Assembly: GCA_020744225.1 (NCBI GenBank)
Contig: JAGMWG010000006.1
Location: forward strand, 310,001 to 374,000
DNA length: 64,000 bases
Direction of reading: 5' to 3'
Source: Paraphoma chrysanthemicola
Lineage: Eukaryota > Ascomycota > Dothideomycetes > Pleosporales > Phaeosphaeriaceae
The notes beneath the pieces were generated by a model. It saw nothing but the letters and a program-made list of their open reading frames with translations, was not told where the DNA came from and did no database searches. Of the stretch, positions 62,806 to 64,000 are shown piece after piece. Within the stretch, counting starts at the first letter, position 1, and every line of letters begins with the position of its first letter. The translations under genes and the position numbers were made by a program.

Positions 62806-64000
62806 TCAAGATTGCCGGGCGCCCCATGCTTGTAGCAGCACCTTCACTACCGCCCCACTGCCTTCTAATGAAGCCGCCTGGAGTGCCTTGCGATAGCGCC
62901 CACCCTGCGCGTTAGGGTTGGCGCCCGCGTCGAGCAGCATCTTTATCACGTCCCAGTGCTTATTTTCTAAAGCCGCCTGGAGTGCGTTGCCGTAGCGTCC
63001 ACCCTGCGCGTTAGGGTCGGCGCCCTTGTCGAGCAGCATCTTCACCACCCCCTCGTAGCCTCTGTATGAAGCTGCCTGGAGAGCGTTGCCGGGATATCCA
63101 CCCTGCGCGTTAGGGTCGGCGCCCTTGTCGAGCAGCATCTTCACCACCCCCTCGTAGCCTCTGTATGAAGCTGCCTGGAGAGCGTTGCCGGAATCTCCAC
63201 TCTGCGTGTTAGGGTCGGCGCCCGCGTCGAGCAGCATCTTCATTACATCCCAGTACTTATTTTTTAAAGCCGCCTGGAGTGCGTTGCCGTACTGTCCACC
63301 CTGCGCGTTAGGGTTGGCGCCCTTGTCGAGCAGCATCTTTACCACCGCCCCACTGCTTTCCAATGAAGCCGCCTGGAGAGCGTTGCCGAACTCTCCACCC
63401 TGCGTGTTGACGTCGGCGCTCTTGTCGAGCAGCAGCTTCACCACCGCCTTGTGGCCTCGTAATGAAGCTGCCTGGAGTGCGTTGCCGAAGCGTCCACCCT
63501 GCGCGTTAGGGTCGGCGCCCTTGTCAAGCAGCATCTTTACCACCGCCCCACTGCCTTTCAATGAAGCCGCCTGGAGAGCGTTGCCGTAATCTCCACCCTG
63601 CGTGTTAGGGTCGGCGCCCGCGTCGAGCAGCATCTTCATCACATCCCAGTGCTTATTTTCTAAAGCCGCGTAGAGTGCGTTACCGTACTGTCCACCCTGC
63701 GCATTAGGGTCGGCGCCCGCGTTGAGCAGCACCTTCACCATTGCCTCGTGGCCTCTGTATGAAGCCGCCTGGAGAGCGTTGCCGTAGGTTCCGCTACGTA
63801 TACGCTTATGGATGCTATGATACAATATAGTTTGAACAGCCTGCGGATGTTCTTGTTCCAGAGCATCTTGGAGCGCTGACTCTTCTAAAGTCTTTCTTGC
63901 CTCAACTCCTCCTCTTACGTGGAGTAACCTTTTTACAATCTGGCCATAGCCTTGGAATGCAGCCTTAAGGACGGCCTTTTTCTCATCGTGAATTACCACT
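62806..64000 (-). CDS. ankyrin-repeat protein, 3' part only (5' end beyond the window)
   Basis: The frame is open to the right edge of the window, so the start is missing; 397 residues are visible, ending at TGA 62806-62808. After about 75 residues of divergent ankyrin-like helices, ten 33-residue repeats follow with the pattern GNALQAASYRGHEAVVKMLL-type helix pair, then DKGADPNAQGG. Two adjacent units (about 63,006-63,105 and 63,105-63,204) are almost identical in DNA. The pattern matches the last repeats of the HET-NACHT protein at 26.4-29.8 kb, so this is probably the C-terminal part of another NLR-type gene; the nucleotide-binding part should lie just outside. Intact frame despite the nearby RIP island. 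Confidence 0.88.
   Translation of the reverse strand, partial: VVIHDEKKAVLKAAFQGYGQIVKRLLHVRGGVEARKTLEESALQDALEQEHPQAVQTILYHSIHKRIRSGTYGNALQAASYRGHEAMVKVLLNAGADPNAQGGQYGNALYAALENKHWDVMKMLLDAGADPNTQGGDYGNALQAASLKGSGAVVKMLLDKGADPNAQGGRFGNALQAASLRGHKAVVKLLLDKSADVNTQGGEFGNALQAASLESSGAVVKMLLDKGANPNAQGGQYGNALQAALKNKYWDVMKMLLDAGADPNTQSGDSGNALQAASYRGYEGVVKMLLDKGADPNAQGGYPGNALQAASYRGYEGVVKMLLDKGADPNAQGGRYGNALQAALENKHWDVIKMLLDAGANPNAQGGRYRKALQAASLEGSGAVVKVLLQAWGARQS
62840..63810 (-). repeat. ten 99-bp direct repeats coding ankyrin units
   Basis: In-frame 99-bp repeats within the ankyrin gene, each containing a GCGTTGCCG...CTG(T)CCACCCTGCG-type core on the plus strand. High identity between units points to recent duplication or homogenisation. 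Confidence 0.9.

Noticed and set aside
1..64000. CRISPR arrays, operons, bacterial promoters, tRNA or rRNA genes
   Set aside because: The DNA is eukaryotic nuclear with spliced genes; no regularly spaced repeat array was seen, and no cloverleaf or rRNA sequence could be identified by eye. A tRNA scan would be needed to exclude tRNAs fully.

Overview
The window is nuclear DNA from a filamentous ascomycete, most likely a dothideomycete of the Pleosporales type. The evidence is short spliceosomal introns (about 46-170 bp, GTRNGT donors), fungal families (DUF3433, Rax2, HET-NACHT-ankyrin) and a block degraded in the style of repeat-induced point mutation (RIP). The order is an inference from gene content, not a match to a named genome. 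Exon models were derived by hand from splice signals and frame, so individual boundaries carry some uncertainty.

Left part (1-34.4 kb), mostly housekeeping genes: a GMC oxidoreductase, several unrecognised proteins, a secreted Dabb-like protein, an asteroid/XPG-like nuclease-fold protein divergent from phosphoglucomutase, a Kes1-type oxysterol-binding protein, a polytopic membrane protein divergent from a short Rax2-like surface protein, a basic nuclear-looking locus, a HET-NACHT-ankyrin NLR-type protein (26.4-29.8 kb), the Arl1 GTPase and a DUF3433-like membrane protein.

Middle part (35.5-54.9 kb), the most unusual: after an intronless DUF4291 protein comes a cluster of paralogous genes I do not recognise, called here the IWG-DRE family. 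Six genes carry an N-terminal module (called A) with an IWG...DR.xL...(Y)xKDL...D signature. Five of them have a phase-2 intron at the same place at the end of A. Most continue through a disordered linker into a helical C-terminal module (B). One gene holds two A modules, has lost the intron in both, and has an in-frame TAA before its B module. A seventh gene, B-597, shares only a possible C-terminal module with its divergent neighbour. One unrelated membrane-protein gene interrupts the array.

Right part (55-64 kb): a six-exon APC-type amino acid/choline permease, then an AT-rich island (about 59.1-61.8 kb) without useful ORFs. The island contains a degraded Fot1/pogo-like transposase on the minus strand and a 450-bp element with terminal inverted repeats and a flanking direct repeat. 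The window ends inside a gene made of near-identical ankyrin repeats, resembling the ankyrin tail of the NLR at 26 kb.

In functional terms the window joins a conserved housekeeping arm to an accessory arm of fast-evolving genes (NLR/ankyrin genes, a tandem orphan family, transposon debris).
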